Positions 5,592-5,622 of a stretch of DNA of 5,622 nt are shown here, in pieces. How positions within the stretch are numbered: the first letter of the stretch is position 1; every line of letters starts with the position of its first letter. The translations under genes were made by a program, and so were the position numbers. This DNA is from Nitrospinae bacterium RIFCSPLOWO2_12_FULL_45_22 (GTDB lineage Bacteria > 2-12-FULL-45-22): the NCBI GenBank assembly GCA_001803565.1, contig MHDQ01000198.1, positions 1-5,622 of the forward strand, written 5' to 3'. A model generated the notes under the pieces. The model was not told the origin of the DNA. It ran no database searches and worked only from the letters and a program-made list of their open reading frames with translations.

Positions 5592-5622
5592 GGATTACAT
5601 ATCTTCATACCGCTTCCATGCT

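Noticed and set aside
5595-5622. A possible C-terminal tail of an upstream gene (AWKRYEDM-stop) at the right edge.
   Set aside because: Only eight codons are visible and another frame also ends here, so no gene can be called.
1-5622. CRISPR arrays, insertion-sequence ends, tRNA genes and attachment sites.
   Set aside because: I saw no spaced direct repeats, transposase frame, terminal inverted repeats or tRNA-like cloverleaf on reading both strands.

Overview
This is a compact bacterial defence/toxin-antitoxin island in which every supported gene lies on the minus strand, so transcription runs from the right end of the window to the left. Base composition is moderate and there are no rRNA, tRNA, ribosomal-protein or other phylogenetic markers, so the host cannot be named. 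The small gene families (MNT/HEPN pairs, VapB/RelB-like antitoxins) are common in anaerobic and environmental bacteria, but that is only a weak hint.

Layout in transcription order. (a) 5341-5562: a 73-aa protein of unknown function with a GTG start and a strong Shine-Dalgarno site, preceded by a good -10 hexamer. It is followed by an 18-codon coding-like fragment ending one base before the next start. (b) 3854-5266 and 1804-3864: a SIR2-like predicted NADase and a HerA/FtsK-type hexameric ATPase, overlapping by 11 bases. This is the two-gene SIR2-HerA anti-phage module (also called Nezha) and is the functional core of the window. (c) 1643-1803: a short intergenic stretch with a convincing sigma70-like promoter and a 30-codon ORF with a good ribosome site. 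(d) 1409-1627: a VapB/RelB-like antitoxin with no toxin beside it and a probable one-base frameshift near its end. (e) 1024-1332: an intact MNT-type nucleotidyltransferase antitoxin (MntA-like), followed by 933-1034, a 33-codon remnant of its HEPN toxin (HepT) in which the catalytic core has been removed. (f) 1-936: the N-terminal 312 codons of a large SF2 helicase of the type III restriction-enzyme class, running off the left edge and starting inside the stop codon of the HepT remnant.

How the parts may work together: SIR2-HerA is expected to act by abortive infection, HerA forming a ring that carries SIR2 and controls its NAD+ hydrolysis on phage infection. The helicase probably belongs to a separate restriction-type system extending beyond the window. 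Between these two systems lies decayed toxin-antitoxin material: an orphan antitoxin, an antitoxin with an amputated toxin, and small orphan ORFs. That pattern fits a gene-turnover hotspot. The clearest unusual observation is the in-frame HepT deletion, which keeps the toxin's start, its overlap with mntA and its C-terminal helix, so that translational coupling to the downstream helicase survives. I see no wholly new defence system that I can defend from sequence alone.
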